Below are positions 34,879 to 43,573 of a stretch of 64,000 nt of DNA, in pieces. The stretch lies in contig CAMYMV010000005.1 of the NCBI GenBank assembly GCA_947259585.1, forward strand, positions 18,960-82,959, read 5' to 3'. The position numbers were made by a program, and so were the translations under genes. Source of the stretch: an uncultured Gemmatimonadales bacterium (GTDB lineage Bacteria; Gemmatimonadota; Gemmatimonadetes; Palauibacterales; Palauibacteraceae). The notes beneath the pieces are model-generated. The model saw only the letters and a list, made by a program, of their open reading frames with translations, was not told where the DNA came from and made no database searches. How positions within the stretch are numbered: the first letter of the stretch is position 1; each line of letters begins with the position of its first letter.

Positions 34879-36669
34879 GTGCTTCGCGCGGCCGCCGGCG
34901 CCGCGGGGCTTCTGCTCCTCGCCCTGGAGCCCGGCCTCGCCCAGGAGGTGATGGCGGAGGCGCCCCCCTACGGAGACTTCCCGCTGGTTGGGGCGCGCGG
35001 GGCCGTCTGGATCGCCGCGCAGGTGCACCTGATGTTCGCGGCGTTCGTGCTCGGCGTTCCTATGTTCGCCGTCGTCGTGGAGGCGATCGGCATCTTCGGT
35101 GGGGACGATCGATACGACAAACTGGCGAAGGAGTTCACCCGGCTTCTCGTGGTCGCCTACAGCGCGACGGCGATCTGGGGTGCCATCCTCGTCTTCGTTC
35201 TCGCCACACTCTACCCGCGCTTCTGGGCGTATCTGACGACGATCTTCGCCCCGTCGATGTGGGTGTACGCCGGTCTCTTCTTCCTCGAGTCCTTCACGCT
35301 CTACCTCTACTACTACGGGTGGGATCGCTGGAAGAAGGGCTTCTCCAAGCAGGTCCACCTCGGCCTCGGCGTGGCGCTGAACGTCTGGGGCACCATCGTG
35401 ATGTTCATCGCCAACAGCTGGCTCACCTTCATGATGAGCCCGCCGGGCGACCTCGCCGCGGACACGGCGCCTCAGACGGTACGGCTATGGAGCGCGATCG
35501 CCAACGCGACCTGGATGCCGATCAACATCCACCGGCTGATCGCCAACGTGGTGTTCGGGGGTGCGGTGGTTGGTGCCTACGCGGCGTACCGGTTCCTGGC
35601 GTCGCGCACCGACGAGGAGAGGGCCCACTACGACTGGATGGGCTACGTCGGGAACTTCATCGCGATCGGGGCGCTCATCGTGCTCCCCTTCGCCGGCTAC
35701 TGGCTGGGCCGCGAGATCTACGAGTTCAACCAGCAGATGGGGATCACGATGATGGGCGGCTTCATGAGCTGGCTCTGGATTATCCAGGCCTTCCTCATCG
35801 GCGTCCTCTTCCTCACCGGAAACTACTATCTCTGGGTCGGGATGGGCCGGATCCCGGGGGCAGAGCGCTTCATGCCGTACATCAAGTGGATGCTGCTCGT
35901 CCTCGTGATCGGGACGATCGTCTGGGCCACGCCGCATACGATGATCGCCAACCGGCAAGAGATCGCGGCGATGGGCGGAACGCACCACCCATTCCTCGGC
36001 GTTCTGGGCGTGATGAGCGCGAAGAACACGGCCGTCAACCTGATGATCCTGACGACGTTCCTCTCCTTCCTCCTCTACCGCCGGGCCAACAAGCAGCCGG
36101 TCGTCTCGTGGGCGAAAGCGGGGACGATGATGCAGGGCGCGGCGTTCGTGCTCTCGGCCGGGATCGTCCTCTTCTACGGGATCTACGGCTACTTCGTGAC
36201 CGCGATCGTCAGGATCGGGTTCAGCGTCTACCAGGTGCTCGCCGTCCTGGTCTGCATCTTCTTCGTCATCGGCCTGGACGTGTTCATGATGCGGGGCGCC
36301 ACCTCCCGCGGAGCCATACGCTGGGGCCAGATGCCGGCCCGCTCCCAGTATGCGCTCTTCATCCTCGCGGTCACCTTCACCTGGCTCATGGGACTCATGG
36401 GCTTCGCGCGCAGCGGGATCCGCCAGCACTGGCACGTCTTCGAGGTCATCCGCGACACCAGCCCACAGGCGTTCACTCCCGCCCTCGGGCCGGCCGCCAC
36501 GATGATAAGCATCTGCGTCCTCATCTTCTTCGCTCTGGTCGGCTTCATCTTCTGGCTCGGTGGCTTGGCCGAGAAGCCGGCAGCCAGCCCTGTGGGCGTC
36601 AGCGCTTCGTCCGAGATGGACCTCCGCGCCGGCGCCGAGCCGGCCCACTACGTACGGCCGGAGGAGTAG
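34879..36669 (+). CDS. CydA-like (cytochrome bd-type) oxidase subunit I
   Basis: This 596-residue membrane protein has a signal-peptide-like N-terminus and more than ten membrane helices. CydA landmarks are a His in AAQVHLMFAAFVLG (first-helix heme b595 ligand position), the FFLESF Glu (Glu107 position), YYYGWDRW, and the INIHRLIANVVFGG His (heme b558 position). The position aligned with CydA Glu99 is hydrophobic here, and no cydB gene is nearby; c-type cytochrome genes follow instead. This matches bd-like oxidases of unusual type described from nitrite oxidisers. GTG at 34879 is the likely start, 12 bp after the radical SAM stop; the frame remains open further upstream in that gene. Confidence 0.82.
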   Translation: MLRAAAGAAGLLLLALEPGLAQEVMAEAPPYGDFPLVGARGAVWIAAQVHLMFAAFVLGVPMFAVVVEAIGIFGGDDRYDKLAKEFTRLLVVAYSATAIWGAILVFVLATLYPRFWAYLTTIFAPSMWVYAGLFFLESFTLYLYYYGWDRWKKGFSKQVHLGLGVALNVWGTIVMFIANSWLTFMMSPPGDLAADTAPQTVRLWSAIANATWMPINIHRLIANVVFGGAVVGAYAAYRFLASRTDEERAHYDWMGYVGNFIAIGALIVLPFAGYWLGREIYEFNQQMGITMMGGFMSWLWIIQAFLIGVLFLTGNYYLWVGMGRIPGAERFMPYIKWMLLVLVIGTIVWATPHTMIANRQEIAAMGGTHHPFLGVLGVMSAKNTAVNLMILTTFLSFLLYRRANKQPVVSWAKAGTMMQGAAFVLSAGIVLFYGIYGYFVTAIVRIGFSVYQVLAVLVCIFFVIGLDVFMMRGATSRGAIRWGQMPARSQYALFILAVTFTWLMGLMGFARSGIRQHWHVFEVIRDTSPQAFTPALGPAATMISICVLIFFALVGFIFWLGGLAEKPAASPVGVSASSEMDLRAGAEPAHYVRPEE

Positions 36670-36673
36670 GGGG

Positions 36674-37471
36674 ATGCTGCGGACCAACCTGACGATCCTC
36701 CTGATCGTGATCGGCACGCTGGCGGTCTATACGGGGGTCGCGAACATGATCCCGCAGGTCGCTTCGGAGGTGCCGGAGGAGACGACGATCGGGGCCGACG
36801 TCACGCCCGATGAGCTGGCCGCGATCGGAGAAGAGCTATACGTGGGTGCGGGCGGCTGCACCGCCTGCCACGGCCTGGGCACGCGGGCGCCCGATCTGGT
36901 CGGGGTCTCGGGCACGACGTGCGCCACCCGGCGCGAGGGCGTGGGCTGCAAGGAGTACCTGTACGAATCCCTCACCGAGCCCGGGGTTTTCGTGATCGAC
37001 GGCTTTCAGCCGATCATGCCCGACATGCGGCGGATCCTCTCGGAGGCGCAGATCTGGGCGCTCGTGGCCTTCCTCCAGAATCAGGGCGGAGAGATCACGG
37101 TTACGGCGGCGGACATCCCTCCGGAGGGAGCGGGAGGCGCTGCAGCAGCCGCCGGCGGGACGGGCGGGACCGGTGGGGCGACCAGCCCGGGGATCGACAC
37201 GGCCGTCACGGATCCGGTGGAGCTCCTGAGGGCGAGCACCTGCCTGGCCTGCCATCAGCTGGGCGAAGAGGGGGTGGCGCTCGGCCCCAGCTTCGACGAG
37301 ATGGCCGGCCGGCAGGAAGCGGAGTACATCCGGCGCTCGATCCTTCTGCCCAACGCCGATACGGCGGGGGGCTTCGAGGCGGTGGCGGGAACGATGCCGA
37401 TGAACTTCGGCGACCAGCTTTCCGCGGCGCAGCTCGAGGCGATCGTTCGCTTCCTGGCAGGGGATCGATGA
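36674..37471 (+). CDS. Diheme c-type cytochrome
   Basis: The 265-residue product has an N-terminal membrane anchor (LTILLIVIGTLAVYTGV) and two heme-binding motifs: CTACHG at about residue 63 and CLACHQ at about 193, separated by a Gly/Ala/Thr-rich linker. MPDMRR and MPMNFG segments later in each domain hold likely distal Met ligands. ATG at 36674 is 4 bp after the CydA-like stop, so the pair is one translation unit. It probably feeds electrons to, or takes them from, the CydA-like subunit. Confidence 0.88.
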   Translation: MLRTNLTILLIVIGTLAVYTGVANMIPQVASEVPEETTIGADVTPDELAAIGEELYVGAGGCTACHGLGTRAPDLVGVSGTTCATRREGVGCKEYLYESLTEPGVFVIDGFQPIMPDMRRILSEAQIWALVAFLQNQGGEITVTAADIPPEGAGGAAAAAGGTGGTGGATSPGIDTAVTDPVELLRASTCLACHQLGEEGVALGPSFDEMAGRQEAEYIRRSILLPNADTAGGFEAVAGTMPMNFGDQLSAAQLEAIVRFLAGDR

Positions 37472-37487
37472 GACGGGAGCCGGCGCG

Positions 37488-38294
37488 ATGAGTCGAGAGA
37501 GCTCCTACCTCCGCCACCCGTTCTGGCAGGCGCTTGCCGTCCTCGTCGGCTCGTACCTCCTCTTCAAGTTCGGCATCGGCTATCTGCTCCCGGCGATCGG
37601 CGTTCACAGCGCGCCGGTTCCCTCGAGCGTGCTGCTCCAGTACATGCTCACCGTGGTCGTGGCCCTGCTCCTCTACGTGAGCACGAGCGAAGATCGCTGG
37701 ACGCGGTTCAAGGAGCCGCTGCGGCAGGTGTTGGTGGACCCCGACAAGCGGGTGCTGCGCGTCGCGCTGCTCGTCGCGCTCCCTTTGCTGGTCGGGTTTC
37801 TGACGTATGGCCGCGTGCGAGCCGACGTCGGGGCGCCGCCCTCGCTCCGCTCCATCCATCCCGCGCCCCCCAACCAGATCACCTTCCGGGGCGAGCCGAT
37901 CTCCCTGACGGGGCTGGAGAACCCGCTGCGCGAGCACGGGTCGTTCGAGGAGCACCTGGCGGCCGGATCCACCGTCTACGTCCAGAACTGCATGCCCTGC
38001 CACGGCGACCGGTTGGACGGAGAAGGACCGGCGACCCACGCTCTGAACCCGGTTCCGGCCAACTTCACGGACAACGGGACGATCAGTCAGCTGACCGAGA
38101 GCTACGTCTTCTGGCGGATCGCCAAGGGGGGACCGGGGCTGCCCGTCGAGGGAGCGCCGTGGAACTCGGCGATGCCGGCGTGGGAGGATCTCCTCACGGC
38201 CGACGAGATCTGGGCCGTTACGCTCTTCATCTACGAGCGCTCCGGCTCGACGCCTCGAACGTGGGAGGAATCCAACGAAGGCGAGGGGCATTGA
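37488..38294 (+). CDS. Membrane-anchored monoheme cytochrome c
   Basis: The 268-residue product has three hydrophobic segments in the first 110 residues (LAVLVGSYLLFKFGIGYLL, YMLTVVVALLLYV, VALLVALPLLVGFL) and a C-terminal cytochrome c domain with CMPCHGDRLDGEGP at about 168 and a distal-Met candidate in NSAMPAW at about 227. The layout is like the c-type subunits of alternative complex III and bd-like clusters. It starts 16 bp after the previous gene. Confidence 0.88.
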   Translation: MSRESSYLRHPFWQALAVLVGSYLLFKFGIGYLLPAIGVHSAPVPSSVLLQYMLTVVVALLLYVSTSEDRWTRFKEPLRQVLVDPDKRVLRVALLVALPLLVGFLTYGRVRADVGAPPSLRSIHPAPPNQITFRGEPISLTGLENPLREHGSFEEHLAAGSTVYVQNCMPCHGDRLDGEGPATHALNPVPANFTDNGTISQLTESYVFWRIAKGGPGLPVEGAPWNSAMPAWEDLLTADEIWAVTLFIYERSGSTPRTWEESNEGEGH

Positions 38295-38299
38295 TGGCT

Positions 38300-38416
38300 G
38301 GCGGCTCCGGGTTCCGCTTCGCTCGCTGCGCGCTTGGGATGCGAAGCCTCCTCGCTTCGCTGCGGGGTCTTCGCATCGTCGCTGCGGCGCTCGCTGCGCG
38401 GATTCCCGGAGCCGCC
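38300..38416. repeat. 117-bp imperfect palindrome between two cytochrome genes
   Basis: The ends are exact inverted repeats: GGCGGCTCCGGG at 38300-38311 and CCCGGAGCCGCC at 38405-38416. Pairing continues inward (a near match at TTCCGC/GCGGATT), and an inner pair GATGCGAAG (38338-38346) / CTTCGCATC (about 38369-38377) is also exact. The sequence between is rich in TCGCTGCG/TCGCTTCG repeats, like REP or small MITE-type elements. It fills nearly the whole gap between the cytochrome stop (38294) and the preferred start of the next gene (38423). The frame of that next gene is open through it. Confidence 0.8.
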
Positions 38417-38422
38417 TGGTCA

Positions 38423-39976
38423 ATGCCCCTGCCGGTTGGTTTGTCTCGGGTGCGGTGGATGGGGGTGATGATCGCGGTGCTGGTGGCGCTGCTGCCGCCG
38501 GCGCGTCTGGCCCCCGCGCAGGATGCCGCGAGCGGAGAAGCGATATATCGCGCCTGGTGCCTGGAGTGCCACGGCGCGGAGGGCCGGGGGGACGGCCCGG
38601 CCGCCACGCATATGCTGCCGAGACCGCGGGACTTCGTGGGTGCGCGCTACCAGATCCGGACGACCGCGAGCGGAGAGCTTCCGACGGACGACGACCTGAT
38701 GCGGGTCATGAGGGACGGACTTCCGGGAACGGCGATGCCGGGTTGGCCCAACCTGAGCGACCAGGAGAAGCGGGACGTCGTCGCCTACATCAAGAGCTTC
38801 TCGCCGTTCTTCGAGCGGGAGACGCCCGAGGTGCTCCAGCGATCCGCGGACCCAGGGGGTGGGGCCGATCGTGCCCTGGCCGGACGCGAGGTCTACGGCA
38901 CGCTCGAGTGTGCGCGGTGCCACGGCGAGCAGGGAAGGGGCGACGGGAGATCGGCGCCGACCCTCGAGGACTGGAGGGGGTTCCCGGTCCGCGCCGCGGA
39001 CCTCTCCGAGCCCTGGCTGTTCAACGGCGGGATGGGTGCCGACGCGATCCACACGCGCTTCCTCACCGGCGTGGATGGCACCCCCATGCCCTCCAACCAG
39101 GACGCGCTGGAAGCGGGCGTCGTGACCGAGGAGGATCTCTGGGACCTGGCTCACTACGTGGCTGGCCTCGGGCCCGCGGAGGCGCCGGAGCTCGAGGAGG
39201 TCGTGAGGGTGGAGCGGCGCGAGCAGCTGCCGGACGGCCCGGCCGATGAGGCCTGGGACGATCTGCCGCGCTTCTACTTCCCGCTTGTCGGCCAGATCGT
39301 CGAACCGCCGCGGCAGTTCTCCCCGACGGTCGATGGCGTGTGGGTGCAGGGCGTCCACGACGGCGCCGAGCTTGCCCTGCGCGTCGAGTGGCACGACCCC
39401 TCGAACAGTCCGGATCCAGGGTGGCAGGAGTGGCAGGACAAGATAGCCGGGGCCCTCTACTCGGATGAGTCGGCGATTCCCGTGGAGCCGCTCCCGGACC
39501 TCCTGGCCCTCCAGTTTCCGATGACGTTTTCGGATGGCCGGGGACGTCCGTATTTCCTTATGGGCGAAGGACGTAACCCTGTCTATCTCTGGCTGTGGCA
39601 CAGCAGGCGAGGGGCGGTCGAGGGGCGGGCGACGGGCCTCGGCACGGCCGAGGTCGTAGATTCGGGCGCCGGCCTCACGGCGAGTGCGGAGTGGGAGGCC
39701 GGCCGGTGGCGCGTCGTCTTTCGTCGACCGCTGGCCGCGGCAGACGACGGCATGCTCTCGTTCAGCGAGGGGGCTCCGATCCCTATCGCCTTCTTTGCCT
39801 GGGACGGGAGCAGCGGCGAGACGGGCACACGGGGGTCGATCTCCGCCTGGTACTTCATCGGCCTGCAGCCACCGCCCTCGAACGCGGTCTTCATGGCGCC
39901 GCTGGTCGCCTTCCTGGTGACGGGCGGGCTCGGGATGTTCGCTGTTAGGCGTGCTCAGAAGAGTTATCGAGGATAG
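38423..39976 (+). CDS. Diheme cytochrome c with C-terminal putative heme-b (ethylbenzene-dehydrogenase-like) domain
   Basis: From ATG 38423 the 517-residue product has a signal peptide cleaved near LAPAQ, a first cytochrome c domain with CLECHGAEGRGDG at about residue 48, and a second with CARCHGEQGRGDG at about 163. The region from about 255 to 480 has an all-beta look (FYFPLVGQIVEPPRQFSPT, ALRVEWHDPSN, VYLWLWHSRRG) resembling the heme-b-binding gamma subunits of ethylbenzene dehydrogenase and related enzymes. A C-terminal membrane helix follows. An in-frame ATG at 38294 would add 43 residues made entirely by the palindromic element. Part of the bd-like oxidase cluster. Confidence 0.78.
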   Translation: MPLPVGLSRVRWMGVMIAVLVALLPPARLAPAQDAASGEAIYRAWCLECHGAEGRGDGPAATHMLPRPRDFVGARYQIRTTASGELPTDDDLMRVMRDGLPGTAMPGWPNLSDQEKRDVVAYIKSFSPFFERETPEVLQRSADPGGGADRALAGREVYGTLECARCHGEQGRGDGRSAPTLEDWRGFPVRAADLSEPWLFNGGMGADAIHTRFLTGVDGTPMPSNQDALEAGVVTEEDLWDLAHYVAGLGPAEAPELEEVVRVERREQLPDGPADEAWDDLPRFYFPLVGQIVEPPRQFSPTVDGVWVQGVHDGAELALRVEWHDPSNSPDPGWQEWQDKIAGALYSDESAIPVEPLPDLLALQFPMTFSDGRGRPYFLMGEGRNPVYLWLWHSRRGAVEGRATGLGTAEVVDSGAGLTASAEWEAGRWRVVFRRPLAAADDGMLSFSEGAPIPIAFFAWDGSSGETGTRGSISAWYFIGLQPPPSNAVFMAPLVAFLVTGGLGMFAVRRAQKSYRG

Positions 39977-40014
39977 GTAGAAGCACATCATCAACCGGGG
40001 ATAGGAGGAAGACC

Positions 40015-40893
40015 ATGTTGCAGAAGACTCGCCTGTTGGCCACGGTCGCGGCCGCCGGCCTCGTGTGGGCGTGCGGAGGTGGAGGCGATGCCGGAGGAGA
40101 CGGAGACGCCGGGGATGCGGGCGGTGAGACGGCCGCGCCGGTCGTCGATCCAGCCACGGCTGGAGCGATCAGCGGCCTCATCGCGTTCGAGGGTGAGGCG
40201 CCCGCCGCGGAACGGATCGACATGGCCGAAGAGCCAGAGTGCGATGACGCGTATCCGGGCGACGGCGCGCTGACCCAGCATGCGCTCGTAAGCAGCGACG
40301 GGATGCTCGGCAACGTATTCGTGTACGTGAAGGAGGGACTCGGTGCCGGTTTCCCGACTCCGTCCCAGCCGGCCGTGCTGGACCAGGAGAACTGCCGCTA
40401 CCACCCGCACATCGTCGGCCTTCAGGTCGACCAGCCTCTGTTGATCCGGAACAGTGATCCGATCCTCCACAACATCAACACGCAGCCGAGCATCAACCGC
40501 GGCTTCAACATCAGCCAGCCGCAGGCCGGGATGGAGACGACGCGCGACTTCGGGATGGCCGAGGTGATGATCCCGGTGAAGTGTGACGTCCACGGATGGA
40601 TGAGTGCGTTCGTAGGCGTGGTCGACCACCCGTATTTCGCCGTGAGCCGAGGCGACGGTGCCTTCTCGCTCCCGAACCTCCCGCCCGGCGACTACGTGGT
40701 GGAAGCCTGGCACGAGCTCTTCGGCACGCAGACGGCGAACGTCACGGTCGGGGAGGGGGCGACGGCGGAAGTCAGCTTCACCTTCAACGCCGGCATGGCC
40801 CGGAACGCCGTCGTGCCGCTCGGTGATCCGCTGATCATCAAGCATGCCGAAGACGGCAGCCTCACCGCCGTGCGCGAGCCGGCCGACGACTAG
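40015..40893 (+). CDS. Cupredoxin-like lipoprotein
   Basis: The 292-residue product has a signal peptide with lipobox VWACG (Cys at about residue 20), a Gly/Asp-rich linker, and a domain with type-1 copper ligands in the expected order: His in SDPILHNINT, then Cys-x2-His-x2-Met in VKCDVHGWMS at about 190. A C-terminal beta-sandwich (LPNLPPGDYVVEAWHELFG) resembles carboxypeptidase regulatory-like domains. It lies between the c-type cytochromes and coxII, so electron delivery to the oxidase is plausible. ATAGGAGGA stands before the ATG. Confidence 0.82.
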   Translation: MLQKTRLLATVAAAGLVWACGGGGDAGGDGDAGDAGGETAAPVVDPATAGAISGLIAFEGEAPAAERIDMAEEPECDDAYPGDGALTQHALVSSDGMLGNVFVYVKEGLGAGFPTPSQPAVLDQENCRYHPHIVGLQVDQPLLIRNSDPILHNINTQPSINRGFNISQPQAGMETTRDFGMAEVMIPVKCDVHGWMSAFVGVVDHPYFAVSRGDGAFSLPNLPPGDYVVEAWHELFGTQTANVTVGEGATAEVSFTFNAGMARNAVVPLGDPLIIKHAEDGSLTAVREPADD

Positions 40894-40974
40894 TCGGCGC
40901 GGGGGTCGTCACGGGCGCGGGGGTCGTCGCCGTGCCTTGTGCGGTAAACGTGGAGTCAACGGAGGGGGAGAGTC

Positions 40975-41748
40975 TTGAATTGGTCGCTTCCTGAGAACAT
41001 CGCGACGTACGGCGGGAAGATCGATGCCCTCTTCTGGGTGATCACGATCGTGACCGGGATCGCCTTCGTGCTCGTCGAGGTCGGCATCATCTGGTTCTGC
41101 GTCAAATACCGGCGACGTGAGGGCCATCGCGCCTACTACACCCACGGGAGCAAGAGCCTCGAGGTCCTCTGGACCGCCGTGCCCGCGCTCGCGCTGGTCG
41201 CTCTCGGCGTCTACAGCGCCAGCGTCTGGGCGTACATCAAGGGGCGGGACGCGGCGCCCTCGGAGTCGCTGCACATAGCGGTGAGCGCGAAGCAGTTCGA
41301 GTGGAACGTCACCTACGCCGGCGCGGACGAGGTGCTCGGCACCAGCGACGACTTCTCCACCCGCAACCAGCTCCACTTCCCGGTCAACCGCCCGATCCTG
41401 GTCTGGCTGGAGGCGGAGGACGTGCTGCACTCCTTCTTCATCCCGCAGCTGCGGGTGAAGCAGGATGCGGTGCCCGGGATGACGATTCCGGTCTGGTTCG
41501 AGGCGACGAAGACCGGCGACTATCAGATCGGGTGTGCGGAGCTGTGCGGACTCGGACACTACCGGATGCGCGCGAGGGTGACCATCCACGAGCCCGCGGC
41601 CTACGAGGCCTGGGTCGGTGAGCAGATCGCGGCGCGAGCCGCCTCCGGGGAGCCGACGGTAGTTGCAGCGAGCGCCGATCTCGGGAACGACGTTGGAGAC
41701 GGCACCGGGCAACACGCTGGGCACGACCACTCCGCGGGCGGGATGTAG
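40975..41748 (+). CDS. ctaC: Cytochrome c oxidase subunit II
   Basis: Subunit II carries the CuA electron-entry site. The 257-residue product has two membrane helices (FWVITIVTGIAFVLVEVGIIWF and AVPALALVALGVYSASVW, given in part), the strand KQFEWNVTY, and the CuA site in VLHSFFIPQLRVKQD and CAELCGLGHYRMRA (Cys187, Cys191). There is no fused cytochrome c domain. A His-rich tail (GQHAGHDHSAGGM) ends the protein. The start is TTG at 40975 after GGAGGGGGAG. Confidence 0.95.
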   Translation: MNWSLPENIATYGGKIDALFWVITIVTGIAFVLVEVGIIWFCVKYRRREGHRAYYTHGSKSLEVLWTAVPALALVALGVYSASVWAYIKGRDAAPSESLHIAVSAKQFEWNVTYAGADEVLGTSDDFSTRNQLHFPVNRPILVWLEAEDVLHSFFIPQLRVKQDAVPGMTIPVWFEATKTGDYQIGCAELCGLGHYRMRARVTIHEPAAYEAWVGEQIAARAASGEPTVVAASADLGNDVGDGTGQHAGHDHSAGGM

Positions 41749-41794
41749 GAGGCCGAGATGCGACGAGAAAGACGAGAGAAAGGCATAGCGTGAT

Positions 41795-43552
41795 ATGGCG
41801 ACGATCGTAGCCGAGCCGACGGGGATTCCCGTCGTCGAGGAACATCACGAGATGTCCTTCATCCGGAAGTACATCTTCTCCTCGGATCACAAGGTCATCG
41901 GGATCCAGTTCCTCTTCTTGAGTCTCTTCTTCCTGCTGGTGGGCGGACTGCTGGCGATGCTCATGCGCTGGCAACTCGCCTGGCCCGGCCGGCCCATGCC
42001 GTTCGGCGGGCTGTTTCCCGAGACGATGGCGCCCGATGGGATCATGCTCCCGGAGTTCTACATCTCGCTCGTCACGATGCACGGGACGTTCATGGTGTTC
42101 TTCGCGATCATGCTCCTGCTGGTCGGTGTCTACGCGAACTACCTGATCCCGCTGCAGATCGGGGCGCCGGACATGGCGTTCCCGCGCCTGAACATGCTCT
42201 CCTTCTGGACGGCCGTGCCGGCGGGTCTGATCGCCCTGGCGAGCTTCGCGGTGGAGGGAGGCGCGGCGGGGGCCGGCTGGACCTCGTACGCGCCGCTGAG
42301 CGGGATGCCGGAGTACAGCGGCGTGTCGATGGGCCAGCAGATGTGGATCGTCAGCCTGGTTCTGCTGGGTTTGTCCTCGATCCTGGGCTCCACGAACTAC
42401 ATCACCACCGTGATCAACATGCGCGCTCCGGGGATGCTGTGGACGCGCATGCCGCTCACGGTTTGGGCGCTGTTCATCACCGCGATCCTGGGGCTGCTCG
42501 CGATGCCCGTTCTATCGGGCGGCCTGATCATGCTCCTGTTCGACCAGACGATCGGGACCCACTTCTTCCTCCCGGAGACCGGCGGCCAGCCGCTGCTCTG
42601 GCAGCACCTCTTCTGGTTCTTCGGCCACCCGGAGGTCTACATCCTCATCCTGCCCGCGATGGGCTTCGTATCCGAGATCCTCTCCGCGGGCTCGCGGAAG
42701 CCGGTGTTCGGATACAAGGCGATGGTGGGCGCGATCGTGGCGATCGCCTTCCTCGGCTTCATCGTCTGGGGCCACCACATGTTCCAGAGCGGCATGAACC
42801 CGGTGCTCGGCACCAGCTTCATGGTATCGACCATGGTCATCGCCGTGCCGTCGGCGATCAAGACCTTCAACTGGATGGGCACGATGTGGAGGGGGAACCT
42901 CCACTTCCACACGCCGATGCTGTTCGCCATCGGCTTCGTGATGCTCTTCGTGATCGGAGGGCTGAGCGGGATCTTCATGGCCTCGGCGCCCTTCGACATC
43001 TTCATCCACGACACCTACTTCATCGTGGCCCACATCCACTACGTGCTCTTCGGCGGAGCGCTGTTCGCGATCTTCGCGGCGATCTACTACTGGTTCCCGA
43101 AGATGTTCGGGCGGATGATGAACGACAGGTGGGGCAAGATCCACTTCGCCCTCACGTTCATCTTCTTCAATCTCGCCTTCTTCCCGATGCACACGCAGGG
43201 GCTCGCCGGGATGATGCGCCGACTGTACGACACGTCGGGCTATACGCACACGGCCGATCTCCAGGGAACGCACCTGCTCATCACGATCAGCGCGTTCGCG
43301 CTCTTCGCGACGGGCGTCATCTTCGCCATCAACTTCTTCGGGAGCATGTTCCGGGGAGAGAAGGCACCTCCCAACCCCTGGAACGCGACGAGCCTGGAGT
43401 GGCAGACCCCCTCGCCGCCCAAGCACGGCAACTGGGAGCAGGCGCCCGTCGTCTACCACGGACCGCACGAGTACAGCCACCCGGATGTCACCGACAAGGA
43501 CTGGCTCGCGCAGAACGAACGACCGGACGTCGTGTCGCCGGCGGGGCACTAG
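41795..43552 (+). CDS. ctaD: Cytochrome c oxidase subunit I (A1 type)
   Basis: Subunit I is the catalytic core that reduces oxygen and pumps protons. The 585-residue product has twelve helices and all heme-copper ligands: TMHGTFMVFF (heme a), WFFGHPEVYILILP (CuB His plus the cross-linked Tyr; the Glu marks the A1 proton path), WGHHMF (CuB), and HDTYFIVAHIHYVLFGG (heme a3 and heme a). The C-terminal tail extends into the cytoplasm. It follows coxII by 46 bp and precedes coxIII by 21 bp. Confidence 0.97.
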   Translation: MATIVAEPTGIPVVEEHHEMSFIRKYIFSSDHKVIGIQFLFLSLFFLLVGGLLAMLMRWQLAWPGRPMPFGGLFPETMAPDGIMLPEFYISLVTMHGTFMVFFAIMLLLVGVYANYLIPLQIGAPDMAFPRLNMLSFWTAVPAGLIALASFAVEGGAAGAGWTSYAPLSGMPEYSGVSMGQQMWIVSLVLLGLSSILGSTNYITTVINMRAPGMLWTRMPLTVWALFITAILGLLAMPVLSGGLIMLLFDQTIGTHFFLPETGGQPLLWQHLFWFFGHPEVYILILPAMGFVSEILSAGSRKPVFGYKAMVGAIVAIAFLGFIVWGHHMFQSGMNPVLGTSFMVSTMVIAVPSAIKTFNWMGTMWRGNLHFHTPMLFAIGFVMLFVIGGLSGIFMASAPFDIFIHDTYFIVAHIHYVLFGGALFAIFAAIYYWFPKMFGRMMNDRWGKIHFALTFIFFNLAFFPMHTQGLAGMMRRLYDTSGYTHTADLQGTHLLITISAFALFATGVIFAINFFGSMFRGEKAPPNPWNATSLEWQTPSPPKHGNWEQAPVVYHGPHEYSHPDVTDKDWLAQNERPDVVSPAGH

Positions 43553-43573
43553 GCACATGAGCGGGAGAGGGTA

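Noticed and set aside
38294..38422. N-terminal extension of the diheme cytochrome from ATG 38294
   Set aside because: The extra 43 residues are encoded by the palindromic element, and the signal peptide begins naturally at ATG 38423.
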